Positions 1 through 7,861 of a stretch of 64,000 bases of DNA are shown piece after piece. A program made the position numbers and the translations under genes. The stretch spans positions 5,476,001 through 5,540,000 of the forward strand of contig NZ_CP129137.1 in the NCBI RefSeq assembly GCF_030406905.1. Reading direction: 5' to 3'. Position 1 is the stretch's first letter. Every line of letters starts with the position of its first letter. This DNA is from Streptomyces sp. HUAS CB01 (GTDB taxonomy: Bacteria; Actinomycetota; Actinomycetes; Streptomycetales; Streptomycetaceae). The notes below the pieces were generated by a model. The model worked only from the letters and a program-made list of their open reading frames with translations. It ran no database searches and was not told where the DNA came from.

Positions 1-2
1 CG

Positions 3-1358
3 CTCACCCGGGCGCTGCACACCTTCGTGCGCGGGACCCCGCTCGGCACGGCCCCGCTCCTGGTCGTCGTCCGGGCCGCCGGCTGGCGGCCCGTCGAGCA
101 GGCGGCCGACACCCTGCGCCCGGAAACCGCCGCGGTCCTCCGGCTGCGACTGCCCGCGCACTGGCCCGGGCACCCCGGCGACCTGATCGACGCCCTCCCG
201 CTGCGCCACGCCATCTGGCTGGCCGCGGCCGACATCGACGGAACCTCGGGCACGGTCGGACTCGTGCGGCGCCCGCTCTTCCCGGCCGGCAGCCGTAGCG
301 GCGAGCCGGCCGGCGGCGAACCCGGGGCCGTCGTACGGGTACCCGTGGCCGCGCCGCCGCACGGTGCCACCACGGGGGAGAGCGCCGCCGTCGTCGTCTC
401 CGCGGGCCCCGGCGAACCGCCCTCGCGATGGCGCCCCGTGCGGGCCGACCGCCTCGAACTCCCGCCGGGCTCCCGCGCGGCGCTCCACTACCGGCTGCGC
501 GGTCCTGACCGGGTGGACCTCGCCTACGACGGACACCACGAACCGGAGACCGCGCCCTGGACGGCCCTGGCGCACACCACGCCCCGGCGGCTCTCCCGGC
601 CGCGGCCCGTGGACCTCGTGCTCGCCGTGGAGGTCGCCGGTCCGCAGGCGGGCGGCGGCACGGCCGTCGAGGAGCGCCTGCAGGAGGCGGCCGCCGTCGT
701 CGCCGCCGTACGGCACGCCGTCGGCGGCGACGACACGCTCCGCGTCGGGCTCATCGGCTACCGCGACCACGCCCCCCTCGACCGCCCGCACCACAGCGAC
801 CCCATCGTGCACCGGCTCGGCATGGCGACCGCGCAGGCCGCCGAACGCGCACTGACGGGCTGGCACCACAGCCCGCTGCGGCACGACTTCGCCACCGGAC
901 TGGAGCACGTGCCCCACGAACTCGCCGCCCGCCGCCATCTGTGGCGGCCGGACAGCCACCGGGTGCTCCTCGTGATCGGCTCCCGCCCTCCCCATCCGCG
1001 CGCCGCTCCGCCGCAGGTGCTGCGGCGCAGCGCGGCGGTGCGGATCTGCCCCGACCGGGTCGAGTGGGAGGCCGCGCTCGACGAGCTGCGCCACTACGAC
1101 GGCGTCGCCTGCGTGGCGGTCGTGGACGAGCCCGCGTGGATGGACCACCTGGAGGGGGAACCCCATCTCGCACGCTGGGCGGACCGCGCGTGGGACCTCT
1201 TCGGCGCCGACGGCCGGTTCACCGCCGGCCACGATCCGCGCCGCGTCGCCTCCGCCGTGACGGCACCGGCGCTCTGCCTCCCCGAGGACGGCGCCCCCAT
1301 CCGGCTCGTCGTCCCCGACGGCGCGAGCGGGGAGTGGCTGCACGAGGCCGCCGGCTGA
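3..1358 (+). CDS. Degenerate vWA-like protein of the GTPase cluster (5' end outside window)
   Basis: The reading frame is open to the first base of the window, so the true start lies upstream; the first in-window GTG (27) has no convincing ribosome binding site. The visible 451 residues have an N-terminal part I do not recognise, then from about nt 600 a vWA-like Rossmann segment: a hydrophobic strand (VDLVLAVEVAG), an alanine-rich helix, and a second strand (RVGLIGYRDHA). The DxSxS metal site of true vWA domains is replaced by AVEVAG, so this copy probably binds no metal. It ends 101 nt before the GTPase gene on the same strand. I infer a structural or adaptor part of the downstream GTPase system. 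The vWA assignment rests on pattern only. Confidence 0.7.
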   Translation, partial: LTRALHTFVRGTPLGTAPLLVVVRAAGWRPVEQAADTLRPETAAVLRLRLPAHWPGHPGDLIDALPLRHAIWLAAADIDGTSGTVGLVRRPLFPAGSRSGEPAGGEPGAVVRVPVAAPPHGATTGESAAVVVSAGPGEPPSRWRPVRADRLELPPGSRAALHYRLRGPDRVDLAYDGHHEPETAPWTALAHTTPRRLSRPRPVDLVLAVEVAGPQAGGGTAVEERLQEAAAVVAAVRHAVGGDDTLRVGLIGYRDHAPLDRPHHSDPIVHRLGMATAQAAERALTGWHHSPLRHDFATGLEHVPHELAARRHLWRPDSHRVLLVIGSRPPHPRAAPPQVLRRSAAVRICPDRVEWEAALDELRHYDGVACVAVVDEPAWMDHLEGEPHLARWADRAWDLFGADGRFTAGHDPRRVASAVTAPALCLPEDGAPIRLVVPDGASGEWLHEAAG

Positions 1359-1416
1359 GGACCACGGCACACCAACCGTGCGCCCCGGAGGGCGTGCGGG
1401 TCCGGACAACGACCGT

Positions 1417-1438
1417 GCGGCGGACCTCACTCCGCCGC
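1417..1438 (+). other. Small intercistronic hairpin before the GTPase gene
   Basis: An 8-bp perfect inverted repeat, GCGGCGGA and TCCGCCGC around a 6-nt loop, sits just upstream of the GTPase ribosome binding site. It could stabilise the transcript or modulate translation. No T-tract follows, so it is a poor terminator candidate, and in DNA this GC-rich it may be chance. Confidence 0.3.
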
Positions 1439-1459
1439 CACGACTGGGGGAGCCCCACC

Positions 1460-2890
1460 ATGCCCGAGGACGAAAAGCGCCCCGAAGGCACGCCGAAGGA
1501 CGCCAAGCAGGACCGCACCAGGGACGACCGGGCCGCGGAGGGGCCGTTCGCCGTGTGGGACCCGTCCACACTCGTCGGAGGCCGGGCAGCGCTGCCGCCG
1601 GTACCGGCCCCGCCACCGGCCCGGTCCGCACCGCCGAACGGCGCGTCACCCGGTGCCCCGGCCGCTCCCGCGCCCCCGGCGCCGCGCGAGGACACGGCAC
1701 GGGCCCCCGGGACACCGCCCGCGGACCCCGGCCGGCCGGCCGAGCCCCCGCCCGGCGGATTCGCGGAGAGGTTCGGCGGCCCCGAGGCCATCGACAAGTC
1801 CGCCAAACCCGCGAAACCGGACAAGCCCGCGAAACTCGCGCGGAAGGCGGCGGCCGCCGACAGGGCGGTCCCCCAGGACGAGGAACGCCAGGAGCCCGAG
1901 GCCCCGGCGTCGGCACCCGAGTCGACCATCACCCTCTGGGGCGGCATGGGCAGCGGGAAGTCCACACTGCTGGCGGCGCTGTCCCGCGCCGTGCAGGACC
2001 CCATGTACGGCAAGTGGAGCATGTGGCCGGAGGACCACGCCTCCAAGAAGTTCCTCAGCGATCTCGCGCACATCCTCTACCGGGACCGGACCTTCCCGAT
2101 GGCGACGCTGACGGAGCAGCGCCCGGTGCGCTTCACCCTCGCCGGGGACCTCACCGGGACCCGGTTCTCCCGCGCCGGCCGCAGGCGCTGGCGCCGCGGC
2201 GGCGCCGGCGGTCGCGACCAGATGGAATTCAAGGTGACCCTCCGCGACCTCCCCGGCGAGGCGTTCGACCTGCACTCGCAGACGGGCACCGCCCTCGGCG
2301 GCAAGCTCATCAAGGACCTCGGGGCCTCCCGCGCGATGGTCTACGTCGTCGACCCCGTCCGCGAGTGGCAGGTCAACGGCGACGACGGGCCGGTCGGCGA
2401 CGACGCCCGCCAGAACGCCGACTTCTTCACCGACGTCCTCGCCGGAGTGGCCACCGAGGTCAACATGCGCGGCGAACGCCAGGGCAATCTGCTGCCGCAC
2501 AGCATCGCCGTGTGCCTGGCGAAGTTCGACGACGACCGCGTCTTCCGCTTCGCCTGCGAACAGGGCAACGTCCGGCTCAACCCGCGTACGGGGCAGCCCG
2601 AGGTGATGGACGCCAAGCGCCTGTTCGACGGGCTCTGCCACGCCTTCCCGCACGGCAGCCTGCGCGAGATCAAGCAGCAGATCGAGCTGTTCTTCGCCCC
2701 CGAGCGCGTCGGGTACTTCGTGTGCTCAGCCGTCGGCTTCTGGGTCGACCCCGAGCGGGGCTTCGACTTCGAGAACCCCTCCCTGGTGAACCCCGTGGAG
2801 GACGCCGTGCGGTTCGTCGCCCCTCCGCAGCCCGTCAACATCCTCGAGCCCTTCCTCTTCCTGCGCGGCGTCGGCCCGCAGCACTCCTGA
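1460..2890 (+). CDS. TRAFAC-clade / double-GTPase family protein
   Basis: This is a 476-aa P-loop NTPase. The ATG at 1460 follows a GGGGGAG ribosome binding site. Residues 1-150 are a proline-, alanine- and lysine-rich, probably disordered tail. The Walker A motif GGMGSGKS lies at residues 161-168, and a hydrophobic strand ending in a DP pair (MVYVVDP), near residue 297, is the likely Walker B or G3 region. A further strand (IAVCLAKFDDD) may be the base-recognition region. The arrangement fits the double-GTPase proteins that occur beside GAP1 proteins, and the next gene is such a partner, 35 nt downstream. I infer that it is the nucleotide-driven switch of this cluster. Whether it binds GTP rather than ATP cannot be read from the sequence. 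Confidence 0.85.
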   Translation: MPEDEKRPEGTPKDAKQDRTRDDRAAEGPFAVWDPSTLVGGRAALPPVPAPPPARSAPPNGASPGAPAAPAPPAPREDTARAPGTPPADPGRPAEPPPGGFAERFGGPEAIDKSAKPAKPDKPAKLARKAAAADRAVPQDEERQEPEAPASAPESTITLWGGMGSGKSTLLAALSRAVQDPMYGKWSMWPEDHASKKFLSDLAHILYRDRTFPMATLTEQRPVRFTLAGDLTGTRFSRAGRRRWRRGGAGGRDQMEFKVTLRDLPGEAFDLHSQTGTALGGKLIKDLGASRAMVYVVDPVREWQVNGDDGPVGDDARQNADFFTDVLAGVATEVNMRGERQGNLLPHSIAVCLAKFDDDRVFRFACEQGNVRLNPRTGQPEVMDAKRLFDGLCHAFPHGSLREIKQQIELFFAPERVGYFVCSAVGFWVDPERGFDFENPSLVNPVEDAVRFVAPPQPVNILEPFLFLRGVGPQHS

Positions 2891-2925
2891 CCCGGCAGCC
2901 GAGAACCGTACGAGAGGAGACCGCC

Positions 2926-5520
2926 ATGCCACCGGGACTGACGGCCGACTGGGCCCTGTGGGGCAAGGAACCCCACACCAACAGCGGCTACAAGGTGCTG
3001 GCCGCCTGCCCGCCCGACCGGAGCGCCGACTTCAACAGGGACATCCACCGCTGGTCGCCCGGCACCCCGGCACCGGGCGACCGGCTGCCCTGGATCACCC
3101 TCGGGCCCTGCACCGCACCAGACGGGACACCGACGGTGGGCATCTTCCTCCTCGAAGGCACCGACGCCGTCGACCGGACGAACCGGCCGATCTGCCGGAT
3201 CGACCACTTCGCCGTGCCGGCGGCCGAGGTCAGCGGACTCGCCCTCAGCTGGTGCGGACTGGCCAGGGCCGCGCTCGACGCCGTGCCGCAACTCGCGGCC
3301 GCGGGAGCCGCACCGGCCCGGCTGCCCGTCGCGCCGGGCGGGCGGCTGGTGACCCAGGTGACCGCTCACGTCGGGCCCCGGGTGACCGAGGCGGTCCACT
3401 GGCTGGCCGCCGCCGCCGGCTATCTGCTGGACGGCACGGTGGTGGTGACGGGGGGCCGCATGTACGACCCCCTCGTGCTGCTGGACGTCCTCGACTGCGT
3501 CGCGGCCATGCTGCCCTTCGGGATGCGCCGCACCCTCTCGGCCGCCACCTGGGTCTCCTCGGGGTCCGAGGTGCCGATGCGCCTGTACTGGGGCGTCCCC
3601 GACGAGGCCCCCGGCGTCGTCAGCCTGGCCTGGGGCGGGGAACTCCCGGACGTCGGCGGACTGTCCGCCGACGCCCGCGCCTACCGCGACCTGCTGATCG
3701 AGGCGTGGGCCCGGCACGGCGGCGAAGCGGTCCTGGAGCATCTGGCGGACGCGCGCGAGCCGATGGACATCGAGGGCCCGGACGCCCACGACGAGGCACT
3801 CCGGGTGCTCGGCGGCCTCGACCCGGCGCTGGCCGTCGAGCAGGAGGTCCGCGCCGGGCGGGAGGTCGGGAACGACCGGATCGACGCGGCCCTGCTCCAC
3901 CCGCTGGCCGACCCCCGCTCCGTCACCGTCCTCTCCGGGCAGAAGCTGGCGGGTCACTCCGTCGACATGGCCCCCCTCGCGCGTCATCTGAAGCACCAGG
4001 AGGTCTCCGAGGCCTTCCGCGGCCGGCTCGTCGACGACCTGCTCAGCGATGAGCCGGCCCGGGCCCGCGACCGGTTCGAGACCGCGCGCGCGGCCACCTC
4101 CGGCACCAAGGAGGACCTGGACCCCCTCGACCAGGTCCTGGCCTTCGTCATCGACGAGGTGCGGGGCCGGACGGGGACCGAGGCGCCGGACCCCGTCGTC
4201 GAACAACTGCTGCCCCACGTCGCCCCGTTCCCCGTGGGGACCATGGCCTTCACCCAGTCCCTGCTGCTGGTCACCCCCGGTCTGGCCGGCCGGCTCGTCC
4301 ACGCCCTGTGCGCCGGACCCGACCCGGCGGCGGACGTCCTGGCCTGGCTCCGGTGGCTCGGCGACGGCTCGGCGCCCAGGGCCACGGGCAGCGCCGAACT
4401 GGCCCCGCTGTACGAACTGCTGGACTCCGGGCAGGGCGCGCCCTCCCGCAAGTGGACCACCGCGCACCCGGAGGCCGCCGTACGGCTGCTGGGAGCGGCC
4501 GCGGCCTGCGGGCGAGCGGAGTACGTGCTCCAAGGGGAGTTCTTCCAGGGCCTGATCAACTGCGCCTTCCTCAAGACGCCGTCCGACCCGCTCGACACCC
4601 CTCCCAGCATGCTGCTCGAACGGGTGCTGGCGGGGCGGCCGCACGGGGTGCGACCCGAGACCGCGGCCCGCTGGGACGTGCTGTGCGCCCTGACGGGCCT
4701 GCCGCCGCTGGCCCTCTTCACCCTCGCCGAGGCACCGGAGCGGCCCGGCTCCGCCGGGCTTCCCACCCGCCTCGACGGCTACATCTCGACGCTCTGCTCG
4801 GAACTCGACTGCCACCCCGTACGCACCCACGCCACGCTCGTGGTCCAGATGCTGCTGGAGGGGGTCCTCAACGTCGACCCGGAGACCGGGGAGGGACCCG
4901 ATCGGGCCGGGCGCGAACTGACGGTGCGCCTGCTGGAGCGGCACGGGCCCCACGTCCAGGTGGTCGCGGACGCCGTGCGACGGCTGACCGAGGAACCCCG
5001 TTGGCACGAGACCGAGCACGACGAGCGGTGGCTGCGGCGCATCGCCGGGCAACTGCCGCAACTGGGAGCGGCCCTGGCGCTCCGCGCCGTCCACCGCGCC
5101 GCCCGGGCGGCGGGCGACGGCCCGCAGGACCTCGACGAACTCGCCTCGCACCTCTACGCGGCCCGCCGGGCCGGTGCCGACGGCGACAGCCTGTGCGTAC
5201 CCCTGCGGTCCTGGGCCGCCCGGGAACGCACCGGCCACCGGGTCCTCTCGGTCCTCACCGCCTACCGCAGGACCTGGGAGGCCTACACCGGGGCGGACCG
5301 GGCACGACAGGAGCGCCTCGACCTGGAACTCGCCCTCGCCCGCGGCCGGGACTCCGGGGTCTGGCAGCAGTACCGCGACCACGCGATCCGGCAACTGACC
5401 GCGGAACGGACCGGATTCGAGCAGGGGATCCGCGAGCTGCGGCACAAGCAGCAGATGGCGGAGCAGGAGATCGCCCGCCTGCGGAGCCTCGGCGCCGGCT
5501 CCTTCCCCGCCCGCTCGTAG
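2926..5520 (+). CDS. GTPase-associated protein 1 (GAP1)-related protein
   Basis: This 864-aa protein starts at ATG 2926 behind an AGGAGA site, 35 nt after the GTPase gene, which suggests co-translation. The N-terminal region (about 1-200, beginning LTADWALWGKEPHTNSGY) resembles the GAP1 N-terminal domain of proteins paired with bacterial double-GTPases. The middle is helical and leucine-rich, with no enzyme motif I can find. The last 45 residues form a charged heptad-like helix (QQYRDHAIRQLTAERTGF onward), probably a coiled coil. No signal peptide or membrane segment is present, so it is cytoplasmic. The family link is from recall of that domain type; the molecular function is not known to me and should not be read as a GTPase-activating protein. 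Confidence 0.8.
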   Translation: MPPGLTADWALWGKEPHTNSGYKVLAACPPDRSADFNRDIHRWSPGTPAPGDRLPWITLGPCTAPDGTPTVGIFLLEGTDAVDRTNRPICRIDHFAVPAAEVSGLALSWCGLARAALDAVPQLAAAGAAPARLPVAPGGRLVTQVTAHVGPRVTEAVHWLAAAAGYLLDGTVVVTGGRMYDPLVLLDVLDCVAAMLPFGMRRTLSAATWVSSGSEVPMRLYWGVPDEAPGVVSLAWGGELPDVGGLSADARAYRDLLIEAWARHGGEAVLEHLADAREPMDIEGPDAHDEALRVLGGLDPALAVEQEVRAGREVGNDRIDAALLHPLADPRSVTVLSGQKLAGHSVDMAPLARHLKHQEVSEAFRGRLVDDLLSDEPARARDRFETARAATSGTKEDLDPLDQVLAFVIDEVRGRTGTEAPDPVVEQLLPHVAPFPVGTMAFTQSLLLVTPGLAGRLVHALCAGPDPAADVLAWLRWLGDGSAPRATGSAELAPLYELLDSGQGAPSRKWTTAHPEAAVRLLGAAAACGRAEYVLQGEFFQGLINCAFLKTPSDPLDTPPSMLLERVLAGRPHGVRPETAARWDVLCALTGLPPLALFTLAEAPERPGSAGLPTRLDGYISTLCSELDCHPVRTHATLVVQMLLEGVLNVDPETGEGPDRAGRELTVRLLERHGPHVQVVADAVRRLTEEPRWHETEHDERWLRRIAGQLPQLGAALALRAVHRAARAAGDGPQDLDELASHLYAARRAGADGDSLCVPLRSWAARERTGHRVLSVLTAYRRTWEAYTGADRARQERLDLELALARGRDSGVWQQYRDHAIRQLTAERTGFEQGIRELRHKQQMAEQEIARLRSLGAGSFPARS

Positions 5521-5560
5521 CCCCGGGAGCGGGCACCGAGCGACCCGATCCGCCGGCCCG

Positions 5561-5697
5561 CCGTACCGAGAGGCAGCACCCGCAGCACCTGCCGTACCGA
5601 CAGGCAGCACCCGCAGCACCCGCCGTACCGAGAGGCAGCACCCGCAGCACCTGCCGTAGCGACACGCAGCACCCGCAGCACCGATACGCAGCACCCA
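5561..5697. repeat. 31-bp tandem repeat array (about four copies)
   Basis: Units start at 5561, 5592, 5623 and 5654. Units 1 and 3 are identical over all 31 bases; unit 2 differs at about three positions; unit 4 is more diverged and is followed by a partial copy. Each unit contains CCGTACCGA and GCAGCACCCGCAGCACC. The copies are contiguous with no spacers, so this is a minisatellite and not a CRISPR array. It fills most of the 252-nt gap between the GAP1-type gene and the vWA gene. Confidence 0.9.
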
Positions 5698-5772
5698 CCC
5701 CACCGGCCTCTCCGCTCCCGGCGCCGCGCCGGGGCCCGGGGCCCGTTCCACGCACCTCACAGGGGGATCCCC

Positions 5773-7380
5773 ATGCACACCGACCACGCCGCGGCGCGCC
5801 GCGCCCTGCTGTTCGCCCTCGGCGCCGCGCTGACCGCCTCCGGCGCGTCGCCCGCCGCCGCCGTCACGGCCGCCGACACCCCGCTCCCGCGCGACGGCAT
5901 CTACCGTTCGCTGAAGGTCGACGAGGTGCCGTCCGCCTACGTCGTCCTCGTCGACACCTCCAGCTCGATGCAGGACCGCGGACCCGACGGCGCTCCGCTC
6001 TACGCCACCGTCAAACGGCGGCTGGACGCCTTCCTCAAGACCCTCACGCCGGCCGACGAGGTCGCGGTCGTCACCTTCGGCCGGGCCACGAGCGTCGTCC
6101 ATCCCATGTCCCCGGTGAGGGCGAAGGGCGGCGGAAGCCTGTTCGCCAAGGGGCTCCCGGCCACCGCGACGGAGTCGGCCAGTGACCACGGCTCCGCGCT
6201 GGAGGCCGCCGCCGAGCAGCTCAACCGCAGCACGGCCCCGGTCGGGGCGGTGCTGCTGCTCACCGACGGCGCCGTCAACGCCCCGGGCAGCCCGTACGAG
6301 CGTCAGGGCACCCCCGCCTGGAAGCGCCTCAAGGAGCGCTACTCGGCGATGGGGACCAACCGGAAGATCGTCGGCTACGGAGTGCCGCTCGCCGAGGGCA
6401 CCCGCGTCGGCGAGGTGCTCGGAGGGGCGTTCGGCGCCCCGCGCATCCTGCCCGTGGACCCCGCGGCGCTGGGCACTCAGCTCGGTGTCGCCAAGGACCA
6501 GGTGCGCGCGGAGAAGGCCGTGAGCGTTCTCCGGGCGGACGAGGGCAGAGGGGTGGCCGTCACCGTGGACGGCGAGGGAGTGCGGTCGCCGCGGTCCGGC
6601 GCCGTCACCCTCGCGACGGGTGACCGTACGGGCGCCCGCTCCCGGACCGTCCGGGTCACGCTCGCCTCGAAGACCCGGCACGTACCGCTGCGGGTGACCC
6701 TGCGGACGGCGGCCGCGCCCGACGGCCCGGGCGTCGACGTCGAAGGCGCCGGCCGCCCCGTGGACCTGGCGCCAGGGCAGAGCCGCACGGTCGAACTGAA
6801 ACTGACGTGGAATCAGAATCCCGAGTTCAGTCTGATCCCGGGCGCCCGGGACTTCCGCGCGGGGGTGGGCCTCCGGGCCGACGTCTCCTCCCCGTGGACG
6901 CCCGCCGTCCGCAGCTCGCTGGGGTACGCGAAGTTCACCACGGGCGGCCCGACCGTCACCGACGTGGACCTCGTCGGCACCGTCCCCGGCCGGGCCCCGG
7001 GCTGGTTCTATCCGCTGGTGCTGCTCGTCGCCCTGCTCGGAGGGGCGGCCGCGTGGCGGTCGTACAAGCGCCGCAACCCGACCCTGTCCGGCGCGCTGGT
7101 CGTGACCGACCTGCGGACGGGGAGCCGGCAGACCCTGGTGCTGCGCGGCCGGGAGGTCAGCGAGGAGACGGACGCGGGCGACGTCCGGGCCCGCATCACC
7201 GTGCGCGGACGCCATGAGGGCGGCCGGCTCGTGCTCGTCCTGCGGTGCGACCGCGAGGCGCCGCGCCCGGGCGGGGAGCGGCTGCGCGACAGCGGTACGT
7301 GCGAACTCGGCAAGTCCACCGTGCTGTGCGGCATCGGCTTCTCGCACGAGACGGGGAGCCAGGCCGTCGTCATGCAGTGA
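5773..7380 (+). CDS. Secreted, membrane-anchored vWA-domain protein
   Basis: This 535-aa protein starts at ATG 5773 after an AGGGGGA site. Residues 1-34 look like a Sec signal peptide (basic start, hydrophobic core, ASPAAA end). A vWA domain follows, with the MIDAS motif DTSSS at residues 61-65 and a second strand ending in LLLTDGA, so metal binding is expected. The middle is beta-rich. A single transmembrane helix (about 410-430, WFYPLVLLVALLGG) is followed by RSYKRRN, which predicts an external vWA domain and a roughly 105-residue cytoplasmic tail. Within this cluster it may sense an extracellular ligand or cell-envelope state and pass the signal inward; that role is inference. Confidence 0.88.
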   Translation: MHTDHAAARRALLFALGAALTASGASPAAAVTAADTPLPRDGIYRSLKVDEVPSAYVVLVDTSSSMQDRGPDGAPLYATVKRRLDAFLKTLTPADEVAVVTFGRATSVVHPMSPVRAKGGGSLFAKGLPATATESASDHGSALEAAAEQLNRSTAPVGAVLLLTDGAVNAPGSPYERQGTPAWKRLKERYSAMGTNRKIVGYGVPLAEGTRVGEVLGGAFGAPRILPVDPAALGTQLGVAKDQVRAEKAVSVLRADEGRGVAVTVDGEGVRSPRSGAVTLATGDRTGARSRTVRVTLASKTRHVPLRVTLRTAAAPDGPGVDVEGAGRPVDLAPGQSRTVELKLTWNQNPEFSLIPGARDFRAGVGLRADVSSPWTPAVRSSLGYAKFTTGGPTVTDVDLVGTVPGRAPGWFYPLVLLVALLGGAAAWRSYKRRNPTLSGALVVTDLRTGSRQTLVLRGREVSEETDAGDVRARITVRGRHEGGRLVLVLRCDREAPRPGGERLRDSGTCELGKSTVLCGIGFSHETGSQAVVMQ

Positions 7381-7417
7381 GCGGGGCGCGGCTCCACCCG
7401 CCCCTCGCGCGCGTCGT

Positions 7418-7560
7418 GGTCCCGGGCTCCGCTTCGTGGCCGGTGCCGGTGCCGGTCCCGGGCTCCGCTTCGTGGCTGGTGCTGGTGCTGGTGCTGGTGC
7501 TGGTGCTGGTGCTGGTGCCGGTCCCGGGCTCCGCTTCGTGGCCGGTGCCGGTCCCGGTCC
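7418..7560. repeat. Nested repeat: three 22-bp copies plus a (GGTGCT)n tract
   Basis: Near-identical copies of a 22-base element starting GGTCCCGGGCTCCGCTTCG begin at 7418, 7454 and 7520. They are separated by GGTGCC and GGTGCT hexamers, with about seven GGTGCT units in a row around 7477-7517. The spacings (36 and 66) are multiples of six, so one reading frame stays open across the array. The copies probably differ through slippage of the hexamer. The rest of the 481-nt gap before the kinase shows no gene I can support. Confidence 0.9.
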
Positions 7561-7861
7561 CGGCGCCCTGCGACGTCGGGAGGCGGTCCCGGCCCGCGCT
7601 CGTCGTGGGGAACCCCGCTCGTGCCCGGGCCCGGGCGGACCGGTGCCCGGACCGCGGACGTGGCCGGACGCGCCCGGTCCGAGGGCGCCCGGCCGGCCCG
7701 TGCACGGCACTCCCAGCGGTGCCCGAACACCCAGCGGTGCCCGCACCCTCCGTCGGCGCCCGGCCCCGCTCGACCCCGCCCGTACCCGCGCGGCACGCAG
7801 GCCCGAGGCCACGCCCGCGCCGTCCCACCCCGCACAGCCGCCCCGAGGAGAGGAACCCGTC

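Noticed and set aside
5561..5697. 31-bp repeats considered as a CRISPR array
   Set aside because: The units are contiguous without spacers, and no cas gene is in the window.
7214..7861. N-terminal extension of the kinase through the Gly/Ala repeat
   Set aside because: It would overlap the vWA gene end and lacks a ribosome binding site; ATG 7862 has a strong one directly before the kinase domain.
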